Source: Morella rubra
Taxonomy: Eukaryota; Streptophyta; Magnoliopsida; Fagales; Myricaceae
Direction of reading: 5' to 3'
NCBI GenBank assembly: GCA_003952965.2
Contig: CM025851.1
Coordinates: forward strand, 8,225,647 to 8,289,646
Length of the DNA stretch: 64,000 nucleotides
Part shown: in pieces, positions 37,617-49,960 of the stretch
Layout: each line of letters opens with the position of its first letter
Numbering within the stretch: the first letter of the stretch is position 1
The notes under the pieces: model-generated
Databases searched by the model: none
Told to the model about the DNA's origin: nothing
The model's input: the letters and a program-made list of their open reading frames with translations, nothing else
Program-made: the position numbers and the translations under genes

Positions 37617-37817
37617 GCGTTTAGCTCTCAAAATTTTGGCATCTTAAATATTTGGCCTAATAAAATAATCTCAAAATAATTTATCTTCTCATCAAATCAT
37701 CCATTTTTTTATTATTAAAAGAAACATAAAAATCCACTTAAATTATTTCTCTCCTCACTTATTTTACCAATTCTAATACACCAAAATTTTTAAACCTCTT
37801 TTGGGAGCCAAACTCGC
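37617..37817. mobile_element. MITE with GTTTGGCTC-type inverted ends
   Basis: Left AGCGTTTAGCTCTCAAAA and right TTTTGGGAGCCAAACTCGCT are imperfect inverted repeats around an AT-rich, non-coding 200 bp. Similar half-elements occur at about 31607-31850, 32285-32425 and 43671-43860. Confidence 0.6.
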
Positions 37818-38320
37818 TGCAGTCCTAAATCTGTCCAATAGGCTTAAGCCCATCATTACTTTATGTTTAGATTCTACCCACGTTCTCAAATTAGTATAAT
37901 CTATGTCCACACTCTTAAGTTTCCGAAATTATTTAAGTAAATTGCTCTCTCAAATCCCTCTTTGTTTCGTATTTTCACTCTTCAATTTGCCTTAAGTATT
38001 TATTGTGTTTTTTCTTTTGTCATGAGAAATCTCAGTTGCATTCTTACTTTTTTCGGACTTTTTTAGGACGGACTTGACACACCTAGGAATATCAGCATAA
38101 CATAAATTCAGACATTTAAACCGCCCTACAATTTGAATATCAGTTAAACTAAGCACGTACTCACATTTGAGATTCAAACTCAATTTTTTTTTTTTCCCTC
38201 TTCTCATCTGAAATTTTTTTTTCAGTTAGAGAGCAGCAGCGATCTCAAAAGGTCACGTAGATATGTAATGTGTAATCTAGCTCCGTGAGAACCCAGACAT
38301 AAATGCTAGCTTGTCTCGAT

Positions 38321-38408
38321 TTCAGCCCAAAACACGTGGGGGTCCTTAGCTAGTTTTCTCTCTTTTCAGCCCAAAACACGTGGGGGTCCTTTTTTTTCGT
38401 TTTCTCTC
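38321..38408. repeat. 44-bp tandem repeat, each unit with a CACGTG G-box
   Basis: Two units begin TTCAGCCCAAAACACGTGGG at 38321 and 38365 and each ends in a TTTTCTCTCT stretch. Each contains the palindromic G-box CACGTG. No gene start is close by. The nearest annotated gene is AHP6, whose 3' end is 1.6 kb away. Confidence 0.85.
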
Positions 38409-40043
38409 TTTTGGATGGTGCTAACTGCTAATGAAGACTTGGGCTTACCTATTATGTTGGTTTAGGGCCCTGGGTTGGGTGTGGACCAGCCGGTTCCTTA
38501 GGGCGGCCTACGATATTTGAGGCTGATAGCTAGTGAAGGCGATTTCTGTGGACGGTGTAGTTTGGGGGACCGGGGATGTATGGCGATCTCCTACAATCGA
38601 ACCCATCATGCACCGGCTTCTTCTGAGACGCGATTGAAATTGCAGAGTTTAATGCGTCCGTGCCAGCCTCGAAGCTACGCAAGAACATGCTGGAGTATTT
38701 AAAGGATTGAACTCAACTCCAACCACTCGTCTAATTGACCTCAACAAAATTCTGTCCTGGGAATAAATAATGTTTCCCTTCTCTTGTATAAATATCAATA
38801 GTAATCTGCATACGGCCAACCCATAACCAAGTTTTGCGAGTTGTATATCACTACTCCATTACCATTGATGTGTCGTACATCAGGCATCGTCCGCCAAATT
38901 AACTTCTCTTCTACAGAATTTTGGTTTGAACGTTAGTTGATTCAATCTAGTTGTGATCATGGAACCGATCGTAATATTAAAAGAACGGCTCAGAAGTTCG
39001 TGAGTCGGATTTAATTCAAAGTAACTAGTTAACTTAGTGCCTAAAATTCGGCACTATTTTCTGTTCAAAGTACAGAAACTGAAACTAGACTTAAGAATCA
39101 AATTCCTGCTATTCCCAAATATCCTAGACCTTTGCAAGCACTTTCAGCATAACTCTTCGAAATGAACAGGATAAGGAGACAATTTATCTTGTTTTATGTA
39201 CATCGTAGGGGCAGTATATTTGTTACGTATTGATTTTGGTTTTATAAAAACATCGTGCGTAGCTACCATCAGAGAAGTGAACAGTTGGTGTTGTCCAGAA
39301 CTCTTTCCCTGTTACTTCGCCAGCCATCAGACGTACGTGGTTACAGTTTACGACTTCAATGCATGTACGTTCGAGCATTCGGAGTAAGGAGAAAGGTCCT
39401 TTAAGCCTGAGTAACCTTTATCAATCAATCAGCCGCGTACGTATCTGGACATGACCGGGTATTCTTTGAGAAAACCTGACAAGGAAGAGTTTCAATTTGG
39501 CCTCCTTTTTGACCATACACAGAAGAACTGTCTACCCAGGACGAGCTTTTACTACTGACTGATTGATTGATTTGTCAGAGTAAAGAAAGGAACAGCGATG
39601 TTTTTCTTTTTTCCAGCTGATTTTGATGCTGGTTTATGTGCCATTGTCAATTTAATGTTGTGAAACTGTCACATCTACTGGAAGCGGCTGTAATAAATGG
39701 AGTACTAAAAGTGCTTCTCAAGCAGAGAAATGGAGTACTAAGAGCGGAGAGGCATTCAAAGTTTGACTTAAAAATCAAAAATTCAGTACTGAAAAATCTC
39801 AATAATAGTTCATTTTCATTAAAAGGTACGGCCTGCCATTATTCAAAGCGTAGAGCAACTCTACATTGGATTCAGGTGAGCAGCCGGCGGCCCGACAGTG
39901 GCATCAAAAGCCCCATCTCTGATTTCTGTTCCCCCTCCTACAGTTACTACAGTCTCGCGGGGTTTCGCTTGGTTTTTAGCAAAAGAACCTGAAACAGGAA
40001 GGATGGGACTCATGTACCCCTAGCTAGTTATTATGGCTCGCTT

Positions 40044-41217
40044 TTAGCGTTGCATTGGGTACCTAACTCCAGCTGCCAAAACTCGCTGCTGTTCTATCTG
40101 TATCATCAAAGAACCATCATGGCATTAGCTGTTATTATTTAGAGAAGAGGTTGAGAAAATAATGGGTAAAACGTATAAGAAAAGAAAAAAGTTTGATGCG
40201 CATACTTGGAATAGTTCGTGCAATTTGTTTTTGAGGTAGCAATACTCATGTTCTAGCAGCTCCAAAGCTCTTAAACACCTGAAGACCAAAATCCCAGATT
40301 GTAAAATACCCTCTAGGCAACGTGATACTCTCTATGATTTGTCATTCGCTAGCTCTTAATTCTTCCTCGACAGGGGGAAGAGAGAGAAGGGGGGGTTATT
40401 TGAAAAAGTGATAGGTGCGGAAGCACAAGCACAGAGAGGGAAAGCGAACCCACCCGGCACGGTTGTTCTGTTCAGAAGCGGCGCGAAAGGCAACGCATAC
40501 GTTTCTGACTCTCTTGGCACCTATGCTAGAGCTGCTTCCCATAAACTGATTCAAATGGATTCCCATTTTCTTGTAGTCCGAGAACTCTCTCTCCGTCCTG
40601 TCCCATCACAAACGCATGAAGCAAATCAAATACCAATTATATTGAAACCCAAAGAAAATAAATGTCAAAATTCAAAATTTTGTAAACGTAGTGATAAGGC
40701 AAATTTTGCTCGTGTAAGCGTGGGGAAGAGGAGAGAGAGAGAAAGAGAGAGACTCACAGCAGTCCCCTGAGGTTTTTTAAGAGCTTCTCCGACTCGTGAA
40801 AGTAGATGTTAACAACCTCAGAGACGAAGTTTGGGGAGCTCTCATCTTGAAGCTGCTGAAGCTGCAAGAATTGCTCATCGAGGACACCCTAAACGACAAA
40901 GCCAAAATGCAGCAGCCATTATAAGTAATAAACCAAATAACTTCCACACAAAAGTAGTACTGTATAAATGACACTGCAACGTAATCACAAAATTGTGAAC
41001 TCTTTGGTAGGCAAAACCGGTAGAAATGCAGATTCTTTATATTTCCTCGTCTGTCATTTATGTCCACTGGATTCGTGCGTCAAAGCAACACTAACTCGAA
41101 TCAGGAACATGCAGGGAAACGAGTCCTCCGATAAGCAACAAAGATTACCTGGTGGAAGAGTAACGCGAGCACACGATTCATGTCCGCCCGCAACCGATCC
41201 GCACCCCACCCAAGCAT
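40044..41217 (-). CDS. AHP6: AHP6: pseudo-histidine phosphotransfer protein, cytokinin signalling inhibitor
   Basis: Five small exons on the minus strand: 41217-41149, 40888-40758, 40597-40454, 40278-40206 and 40097-40044. All have GT-AG borders and consistent phase, giving 156 residues. The product starts MLGWGADRLRADMNR, continues GVLDEQFLQLQQLQDE, SSPNFVSEVVNIYF, GSSSSIGAKRVRNVCVAF and LEHEYCYLKNKLHELFQ, and ends GVRYPMQR. This is the AHP family fold, a four-helix HPt bundle. At residue 83 the normally phosphorylated His of the HQFKGSS motif is Asn (HLNQFMGSS), the same change at the same position as known for Arabidopsis AHP6. It therefore cannot carry phosphate and should inhibit the receptor-to-response-regulator relay by competition, as AHP6 does in protoxylem and organ positioning. 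A TATTTAAA element at 41392-41399 may be its TATA box. No exon is long enough to show as a clear gene on its own. Confidence 0.95.
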
Positions 41218-44200
41218 CCACAAAGGAAGACCCGTCTTGGCTAGTCACTCCCTGAACCCAAAAAAAGCTGAAAGCAACGAAGTGGGTTTCAAGCCCGTAG
41301 TAGATTTTTTTTTCTCAGTTTGCCTTCACTTGCTTCAGCGTGTAGGGTTTCGTGCACTTCTAGAGCGGGAATACAACCTGGTCGTAACAACTATTTAAAG
41401 CCGAGCAGTGGCTTGGACCCCACCGTTGCAACACACGGTAAAAAGAATCCCCCACAGAGTCGCGAAAAGAGTGTATTTTACACGCACCAAAAGGTTTTGG
41501 CACTTCTTAGGTGGACAGTACGAGTGTCATGTCCTTTCCTTTGGGGGCTCACTGGCTCAGAAAAAGAAGTGTCCTTTTCTTGGGTATTACATGCCCTCGA
41601 ATGTTGCTGTAAAGTGAGATTTCTTGCTTATATGCGTCCGCTTTGGAACTTGGATATCATTCAGAGGGGAATGGGGATATCAAGAAGTATTCTTTTACCA
41701 AATATGATAAAAGAGATGGCTAATCCACTAAGAGAAAAGAAAAACAAAAAAATGGATATTATAAGTCATTTAATATGTATCTGAATCTTATCAGAGATCC
41801 ATATAATTATTTTCTATCCCACGTGATATATTACCCTAAACCCTAAACTCGAACTTCCAATGTGGAATGTGAGGTCACTTTTCTGGACGAAAAATGAAAA
41901 GAACTTAAAAATTGGAGGATGATGCATTTCTTCAAGCTTTCTTCACAGCCAGTATTGGAGAGTCTTCCACGCGCTAAAGTGAGAGTGGGATGGAGTAAGA
42001 TTCTGGGAGAGGGCGTGCAATGTGGAAGCTATCGAGGTGAATGTGGGGTATCTACCGGACCAGCCTACAAACCAGAGACTGAGGAAACTGTAGGGAGGTG
42101 AGGGTGGTGGTGACTCGCTGTCCCCGTCTCCGGTCATCTCGCGTGCTGTCTGTTTGTGGCAGAAGGGTGCGGCGTTGAAGCTCCACTTCCACCCGACAAC
42201 TGCCTGCGACCGGTGATTGTCAGTCACTTCGCCACTTCTTTCATTGTTAAACAAATGAACGAGCGAAGTGGTTCCTTCAGTATTAAAAAAATAAATAAAA
42301 AAAATCCTGCACGACATTTTGTACTTTTTAAAAATTTTGAACATGTTCGGTTGTTAATTTCTTTTTTAAGATTTACGTCTACCTTTTATATTTATAATTC
42401 AAATATAATAAAAAGTATATATTTTAATATAATAATTTATTATTTTTTTATAAATATCAATCTTTTTTAATAATTTCTACCCACATAACAATACAAATTT
42501 AATATCATATAAATATTCACAATTTTATCATAATCTTACTAATTCCTTTTAAAAAAAAACATACTTTGTTTCCATTCTTTTTCGAGCTGCCAAGCACATC
42601 TCCTAATTTTATCTTTTTTTTTCTAAGCACATCCCTAATTCACCTTTTCTCTATGCACTTTTTATCTGACTTCCTCTGTCCCTTTCTCTCTCTTTCTGGA
42701 GAAGAATGTTTACTTTTTTCACACAGTTTAGTTAAGCCTGCATTGACGTACGGGGACTGAGGAATAAATAACGCCCGGTAAACAGGCTCTGGATGACAGG
42801 TGGTGGTGGTAACGGTGACAAGGCTCAATGTGTGGTGGGCTGGACACGTGGTAGAATGGGTAATGCCTCAGGCTTGTCATTTTGTGTGGGGTGAATGGGG
42901 AGGTACTCCAAAAGCAAAAAGGATTGACGGGGATTTTTAAAAGGGGTGCTGATAGGTAAATATTATACTGGACAAGGTAATTCCGTTGGGCCAACCCATT
43001 TTTCCATCTGACTCTTGCCTCTCGCAGCTGGTCCTGCCACTTTCTTTTATCAGTGAATTCTTTTTTTTGCTAGTCTCTTCAATTTGTTGCCCTTTATGAG
43101 CTCTTAACTCTTCATGTTTAGTTAGTCTCATATCGGTCGTAGAAAAAATTAGTGGTCAATTTATATATATATGAGAGAAAATATCATCTCTCGAGCTAGA
43201 TTTTAGAGTTGAGAAGGCTTAAAATCATCTAATACTTTATGGGTTTCTTTCCTCCTTTTTGAACTTAGATTTGTAAAGTCGTTAGGCTCTTTTACTCGTT
43301 GACATGTCACCTCTCTGAAGAATTTGACACACCATTTAAAACATGTACTTGAGGTTTTCATACTTCCTTGATCTTAATGAGAGCTTGTTTTGACTGTAAA
43401 AGAAAAAAAAAAAGTAATTCCGTTTGGATGAGTAACAGTTAGTTGATTTTACCACTAGGCCAAAAATCCAAATTCACAAATTCAGACTTCATCATGTTGC
43501 AGACTTTTACTCTTTGAATTTATGATCCTCTCCGATGATGATGAATGCTCATTTTTACTCAAATCACCAAGACATTATTGCATAAATTCAGCACCCTGAA
43601 TTAGCTTCGTGTCTCATTTAGTAGGAGAACAAATCAGTGGTGATAATTTACAGAGTTTTGGCAACTTACATAGTCTTTGCCAAACTAAAATTTTAACATT
43701 TAAAATTTTATCATCATTACAATTATTTCACTTTTTCACCAACTTTTTTCATTCTCTCTCTTCATTTTTTACCAACTCCTAAAATTTTACTCCCAAACAC
43801 TATGTTAAAATTTTAACAAATTTTTAACAAACACACTTTAAAATTTTACTTTTACTTTTATCACTCATTCAGGCAAACTTTTACTCTGGGATCCTTATTG
43901 GCTCAATGATCATAAACAAAATGCACAAAATTCAAAAATTTTTTAAGGAGCAATCAGTGGTGGAGAACATCAATTTTTTTCATAAATTCGACTTCCCCCA
44001 ACGAAAGTCAACTTTATTGTACTGACTCAGAGCCGTGTTCCTGAACAACCGGAAACAGATCATAAAAATTTTTTGTGGTTCCGACACGTCAGGCTACTTC
44101 CAGAGGGAAAAGAAAACAAGCGCATTGTTAGAGATTTTTTTTTTGATAATGAGAAGAAATATCATGGAACAGACCTGTCACGATAAAATTCACTCAACAG

Positions 44201-46014
44201 ACAGATAAATTTTAAACATAGATTGCAACTTCTCATCACACCCATCAGATAAATTGTGAAAATTGTTATCATTGAGAGTTAAATCAAAATTTGCGTTACC
44301 TGACGAACTCATCCACACCTCAAATTCTATTATTGGATTGTATGGAAAATGTAACCTACTACTTCTCAAAATCTCAAATTTTGTGGGCTTACCAGAACTG
44401 AACCACAGTCATGTCACTTTCCGTTTACTGTTGAACTCATTACAGTACTCGGTTGATGGCATGAACGCCGATGTTTTTGCCCTTTGGCTGTTGTCCTACT
44501 CCCACCTGAAGGAAAAGACTACCCATAACTGTAGCTACTTGGTACAGCCTTGTCTTTTCCCCTTCTTGGATAACAGAAACAGCGACGCTACTACTTGATA
44601 AGACCATTCGTTTCTTCTTGACGCTACAATATGCTTACAAACATCGCAGAGAACTCGATCAATGCAATCCTCTGGAACGTTTTACATTCAGAATTTTGGG
44701 TTTGAGATTTTAATAACTATAATATATGACTATGTTCGTCGTGACAAGAAAAATTTGATGAAATTGCAGAGAAAAAGTTGTAAAGCAATGAATTCAAGGA
44801 AAAAAGAAACATACCATTTGTGTTTAAGTAATTGTAGTGGAGGGAGGGGGGTACATTATTTTATGTTGCAGATGACTCCACATTTGGTATGCTTTTATGC
44901 TTACTTTAACAATATTTCAAGAATGTGCAGAGGCCTAATCTATATGATGATGGGTTTTGTCTTAATTTAGTTTCGCCCGTGAAGGTGAAGCATGTTAATT
45001 TGGTTATAATTACCTCGTTCTACTCACTTGAAAAGCATGCTTTCCACTGACGTAAGCAAGCTCCATAATATACTTCCCAATATGAGGTTGTCCTTTTGTC
45101 TTGTCAGACTCCATTACTGATATAGTTTAAGCTCCAGTCCTGCGTATACATTTCTCTCCACAGACACCACACCAGTCCCCGTTGCTGCCACTTCAAACTC
45201 ATCACTATTTCGGAAAACAAATTCTTGTAATATCATATGCTGCTTAATCCATTGAATCTCAGCCATTCAAACAATCATTTTCAAAATTTAAAAGGGCGAT
45301 TTTTTCGTATCTGCATTTGTCGCTTTTGCATGTGTATAATGTTAGGAATAATATGCAATGATTTTTATGTTAAATGACCTGAGAAGCTCACAACAGAGAA
45401 GCCTACTAGTCTGAATTATTATTCCTCGAGTGTATTTAAATGAGTGGCGGAGAGAAAGGAAGTACGAAAGCATGCTCTGTCTTGACGTAAGCAGAATGTG
45501 GGAGAGTTGCTTTGTTTTTAGGAAGAGCTTTTGAGGGTGATCAAACCTATGTAAGTAAACAGCTTCCATTTGAATTTACCCAGGTGAAATAGAAAAAGCT
45601 TTTCTTTAACATAGACTTCATAATCATGCTCATGCTTTTTTGCTCCCGTGCTTACTTACCACAGCCACTATTCATGCAGAGCAAAGTTATTCTTTCTGTC
45701 CTATCATTTGGATTATAATTTTCACACTTTTGGCTTCGAAATTCCAAATGTTGGGGTAGACTCTGCTCCCTCCTTAGACCCTAAAGCTGATGAATGTCGC
45801 ATATTATTCTAGTGCTCAACTCTTAAGCGATTGGCAGAGCTATGAACCCTTTAGAGGACGTACGCCTGCTATATAATAATGGAGAAGAGGACTCATTGCT
45901 CGAGACAGTCACATTATTTTCATACACTCTTAGATTGGTCTATGGGATGGCTATAGAGTGCCTAAGGTGGATACTGTCGACTGAAATTGTAGTTGAACTT
46001 ATATACGTGGATTA
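41218..46014. other. Intergenic region upstream of AHP6
   Basis: No confident gene in 4.8 kb. It includes the AHP6 promoter with a TATA-like TATTTAAA (41392-41399, minus-strand use) and a double telo-box-like CCCTAAACCCTAAA at about 41834-41847. A degenerate MITE with inverted TTTGCCAAA-type ends lies at about 43671-43860. Open frames at 41320-41784, 44263-44598 and 44662-44970 carry no recognisable domain. Confidence 0.5.
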
Positions 46015-46537
46015 AGACTCCAATCCTTTTTCTTTTTTTTTTGGCTAAATAAACCTTAATAAATCAAAATGAACGAAAGTAGATATGCTTGGAAATACAA
46101 GAAAGCGAAATAAAACCAAAACAACCAGAAACAACAGCCCATTGGCAAGTAAATAAGTTAAGCAATTACACTTCCTCGGAACCCAAGCAATCTTCCAATC
46201 CCTAAAATCAGCAAAATCACCCCTAATAAACTCTACAATAGCAGCAATAGCCCAACAAGTGGGCGGCTCAAAAGAAATAATCTTCTTGCAAAGTATCAAA
46301 GAATCACATTCGAAATTCACCGGGGCCCATTTCTGTCTCTTGGCTAACGCCAAAGCTTCTACCAATGCCAAAGACTTACCAACCCAAAGATCCATAGCAG
46401 CTAAGCGTTCCGTGTATACCATACAAAGGGAATTGAGAGAATCTTGAATCGAAATAGTTATGTAAAATCCATGAGAACGGATGGCCACATCCGTATTAAC
46501 CTTCAACCAACCACACTTACGAGGTAGACTCCAATCC
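46015..46537 (-). mobile_element. 5'-truncated LINE fragment with RNase H domain and 12-bp TSD
   Basis: A 499-bp insert (46027-46525) read on the minus strand encodes the plant LINE-type RNase H region: GWLKVNTDVA, LALVEALALAKRQKWAPV, FECDSLILCKKI and WKIAWVPRKCN. It ends in ATTTAGCC followed by an A-rich tail (T-rich at 46027-46044 on the plus strand). The 12-base direct repeat AGACTCCAATCC flanks it exactly (46015-46026 and 46526-46537), the signature of target-primed reverse transcription. The 5' part with the reverse transcriptase is absent, as is normal for truncated LINE copies. The frame is still open for 166 codons including flanking bases, suggesting a young insertion. Confidence 0.9.
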
Positions 46538-47752
46538 AATTCCACTAGATGGTGGATTTCAAGGCTTGCTTCGTGTTCACAATATGATATTCTGTAGATG
46601 TCATTAGAAACAAATACTGATCATGTTGTTGTCCTTGCCACGTACTGAAATGATATTCAAATCATCTTTGTGCACACCCATGCGCAAGGGATATACTTTT
46701 TCAAGAGTGTGAACAAGTTGGGGTTTTTTTTTTTCTTCTCTAGTGTGCACCGGTTGGCTTGGTTTTACTTCTTTTAATTCACCCCAAACCGAGCCGAACT
46801 CTTCAATTTCTAAAAGAACCAAACAAAAGCAAACCGATCATTGGGAAAAATTCCAACCAAACCAAATTAATCCACCGTGCATGATCAGTATGAATTGTCT
46901 GTTTAGAGTAGAGTGCTAGGCCCATTTCAACCCAATGATATCCATCTCCATTTCTGGTGGAAAAGCTTTCAAAGGCCCACATATTTCAATGCAGTTTTTG
47001 TAAGCTAAAGCAGAGCTTAGCTGATACAAAGGAAAAGGCTTAAAAACAGAGAAGACAAGAAGAAGATCATGCAGAGAGGGTTTGTAAATGTATTTGTAAA
47101 TGTATTTGTAAATTTGTACTGAATGTAATGTAAATCTGTACAAGCCAATCTATCAGTATGTAAACACTAATTTGTATCGAATGAAAAAGTTGAAAAATTG
47201 TATGGTTCATTGATCTGAACTATGGCGCAGAGGTCCAGCTGCTTATTTTGAAGAAACAATCTAGTTTGCATTGGCGCTGAGAGAGAAAAAAAAAAAAAAA
47301 ACTAGTTTATATTGGCCGCTTTCGATAGTCAATACTGGATTAAGAGACAGTTTCAGGTGCAACAGAAAGACAACTCATTTGTCTAGCTGGCCCTGAAAGT
47401 CAGTTGAACATATTACCGACAGGTCATCAAAACCAGACACTTGATGGAACCAACAACAAAATTGACTATGATCAAAAGCTCCAGGCTTTTATGATACAGA
47501 AATGACGCTAATTTCCTGGGAAACAAAACTAAGAACTCTCAAAATTTTGAGGAACCCTCCCTATATACAAACCTAAAACTTGAACTCCTATAACGGGCCA
47601 GTATTTGGTTGTAAAGATCATGCAATAGGTTGCAAGACATACCACCTCACGTCTCTAGTATAGTCTTGGTTTTTCAGTTTGCTTCATTTCCCTCTCTTTC
47701 TCTTCTTTCTACTTTCATATAGAGCCAAGCCCCACATTCAAATGGCCGTGCC
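46538..47752. other. Intergenic DNA 3' of FAD5
   Basis: AT-rich. It contains a short tandem TGTATTTGTAAA repeat near 47088-47115. No gene is recognised. It should include the FAD5 3' UTR next to 47753. Confidence 0.55.
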
Positions 47753-49884
47753 TCATTTGTTTATCGCCATTCTGTGCTTCTGGGCCTTGGTTGGTAACTT
47801 CACGTCAGTTGCCACTCCAAGAGCCTGGAGAAATCTTACCACATACCAAGTCATGTCAAGCTGCCACCATTCTAGGCCATGTCGAGCAGAGAACTCAAAA
47901 GCGTGGTGGTTGTTATGCCACCCCTCTCCAAATGCAAGCAGTGCCACCCACCTACAGAATTAGTAGTTGTAAGTAACACTAATATATTCTCGATCTAAAT
48001 TAGTTTCTGAACTAATTAGATATATCAAACCCCGGAAAGTTTGCAATACCAATTGTTCCGAGATAAGTCACCAGTATTCCATGGCTGCTTGCCCCAGACA
48101 TGGCACGCCGAATTTACTAGCCAAGTTATGTGGTAAACCCATGCAACCCTCACACCCTGTAAAATGCCAAAAGCAGGAAGGCTTAGGTTTCTATAAAGAT
48201 TTCAAGGCTAATTTTGCTAAATGTTCCAAACTGTTTGAGATTCTCCATATATAAATAAACATCTACAGAATCGTAAAAAGAACAATTTATCAACGAAACA
48301 GAATAACATGGCACACTGCTACCTAATGTTTATTGCAGGACACTCTCTGCAACTAATTTACTATCGAATTTATCTTCAATTCATTCCAAAGCACACTTTT
48401 TCTTGTGGCCGCAGACATCACCGTCTGGGGAGATGATAGCATGGCCTAGCTTGCACATTAATTATGCATTGCTTCTTAGTTAAACAGATTCTACCTCACT
48501 GACAAAGCTAAGACTACAAATTGTTGGCAACTAATTCAAAAATCTTAAGCTTCTAGTAATTTTGGAGTGAAGGCCCTTTAAATGGATCAATGGTTCACGT
48601 TGATGAAATGGGAATATCTGTGTCCCCTGCCTCGATAAATCGTGACCCTTGCACGCTTGTGGAAGGTCAGCTCCAGATGTTATAAGTGACCCAATCAATT
48701 CGTGAAATTCAGTTCCCACAATTCAGAACACAATTTATCTAGTCAAACTGTGGAAGATCCTGCTAGTCCCAAGCAATTCAAAAGAATAAACCTAAAAAGA
48801 CATGGAAGAAGAATCTTCCTCACCATTCCCCAGACAAGGAAGGGGAATCCTCCCAATACATAGAGCAGAACGCCGAGTCCAATTGGATGAAAAATGTACG
48901 TCCTTTGAAGAAACCTGTAGAAGGGTTGCTTCTGTAAATCCCCGACATTGTTTGGTCCTCCACACTGCAAACAATCCCAGTTAGGAAAAATAATCTTGAG
49001 AACCACCATAATAGTTTGTGTGTGATTGTGAGTGTGAGTGAAAGAGATTTTCGTACCTTCTCATTTACAGAATTGGTATCAAAGAGCCAACTCATGTGAC
49101 TGAACCAAAATCCTTCTGTGGGGGTATGTGGGTCTCTTTCAGAATCACAAAACTGGTGGTGGTGCCTATGTGTGCTCACCCAGTCAATTGGGTTTCCCTG
49201 CAACTCAGAACCAAAAAAACGTCACATTGCCATAAAAAAAATCAAACTGAAGCCTGAAATTTTCATACCTACTCTGGAGAGAATTCTACTAACCTGAAGT
49301 GCCAGAACCCCACAGTAGGCAAACAAGTATTCAAGCCGTTTGGGAAGCTTGAAACTCTGGTGCGAGAGATTTCTATGAAATGACAGAGTAATACCGAAAA
49401 GACCCGTCACAACGTACAGAGCCATGGCAACGGAAACGGCACCCCAACTGATGTGAAATGGTGCAAAAAGACAAAGGCAATGCATTGTCAAAACAACTCC
49501 AGCAGTGCCAATATCCAGAGAATTCCATTGCCTCCCCCTAAAGACTCTCCTTTCCTGCTTCACTACCACTTCTGATAACAGAATTCTTCTACAATTTGCT
49601 GCCTCTGGCTCTGGCTCTGGCTTTGGCTCTGCTGCTCCAACCAACGCTGCACTAGCAACGGCTTTCTGTGTCCTATTGCCATTGTCGTGCAAATGAGTGG
49701 TCAATTTTGTGCCCAGTAAAACTCTTTTAGGCTTTGAAATATGTCGATCGAGATTTAAGACCATATAAGAGTTGCACATGGCCCGAGAAACTAATGCGAC
49801 CTTAATCGACCACTTGGTTGCTCGGTGCAGTGGAGAAAGAGGGTAGAGTTGGGGATTAGACGGGGGAGACGTGATGAAAGCCAT
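47753..49884 (-). CDS. FAD5: Palmitoyl-MGDG delta-7 desaturase, chloroplastic (FAD5/ADS3 type)
   Basis: Five exons on the minus strand: 49884-49294, 49197-49057, 48964-48824, 48156-48050 and 47951-47753, giving 392 residues. The enzyme introduces a cis double bond in palmitate on monogalactosyldiacylglycerol in the plastid envelope, the first step toward 16:3 thylakoid lipids. The three iron-binding His boxes are complete: FHRNLSH (His170 and His175), STHRHHH (207-211) and GWHNNHH (339-343). Hydrophobic helices flank them and [16 protein letters not shown] lies between boxes 2 and 3. The N-terminal stretch of about 70-90 residues, rich in Ser/Arg/Lys and poor in acids, fits a transit peptide. 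It is followed by a Pro-Glu repeat (EPKPEPEPE) encoded by a GGCTCT-type hexanucleotide run. ATG at 49884 is chosen because upstream in-frame codons lack ATG and the leader begins with a (GA)n run. It is divergent from PIFI. Whether it acts strictly on MGDG cannot be told from sequence. Confidence 0.95.
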
Positions 49885-49919
49885 GAACGGAGTCTTGTGA
49901 CGGCGTATGTTTGTACGTG

Positions 49920-49923
<4 letters not shown>

Positions 49924-49951
<28 letters not shown>
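49924..49951. repeat. (GA)n microsatellite in the FAD5 leader
   Basis: An AG run of about 28 bases, CT on the coding strand, between the TATA box and the FAD5 start codon. CT-rich leaders are common in plastid-protein genes of plants. Length variation here could affect expression. Confidence 0.85.
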
Positions 49952-49953
<2 letters not shown>

Positions 49954-49955
<2 letters not shown>

Positions 49956-49960
49956 ATATA
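49954..49960 (-). promoter_or_regulatory. Probable TATA box of FAD5
   Basis: TATATAA on the minus strand, 70 bases before the chosen ATG. It supports that start and a 5' UTR of about 40 bases made mostly of the CT run. Confidence 0.55.

Larger units (their letters stand above)
33775..40043. other. Long intergenic region with several MITEs
   Basis: No confident gene in 6.3 kb. It holds the LURP-one promoter, MITE-like elements at 34297-34490, 34793-34974 and 37617-37817, and a 44-bp tandem repeat at 38321-38408. Open frames at 35387-35692 (-), 36825-37037 (+) and 39636-39992 (+) have no recognisable motif. The last of these lies in the presumed 3' flank of AHP6. Confidence 0.55.

Noticed and set aside
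39636..39992. 118-codon frame on the plus strand next to AHP6
   Set aside because: No similarity recognised. It lies in the 3' flank of the minus-strand AHP6 gene and is probably fortuitous.
40408..41784. Several plus-strand frames across and upstream of AHP6
   Set aside because: Shadows of the minus-strand AHP6 exons and promoter. The minus-strand exons carry clear AHP motifs.
44200..44970. Possible small gene (frames of about 70-110 codons on both strands)
   Set aside because: No domain, no consistent exon chain, and no neighbour support from known gene order.
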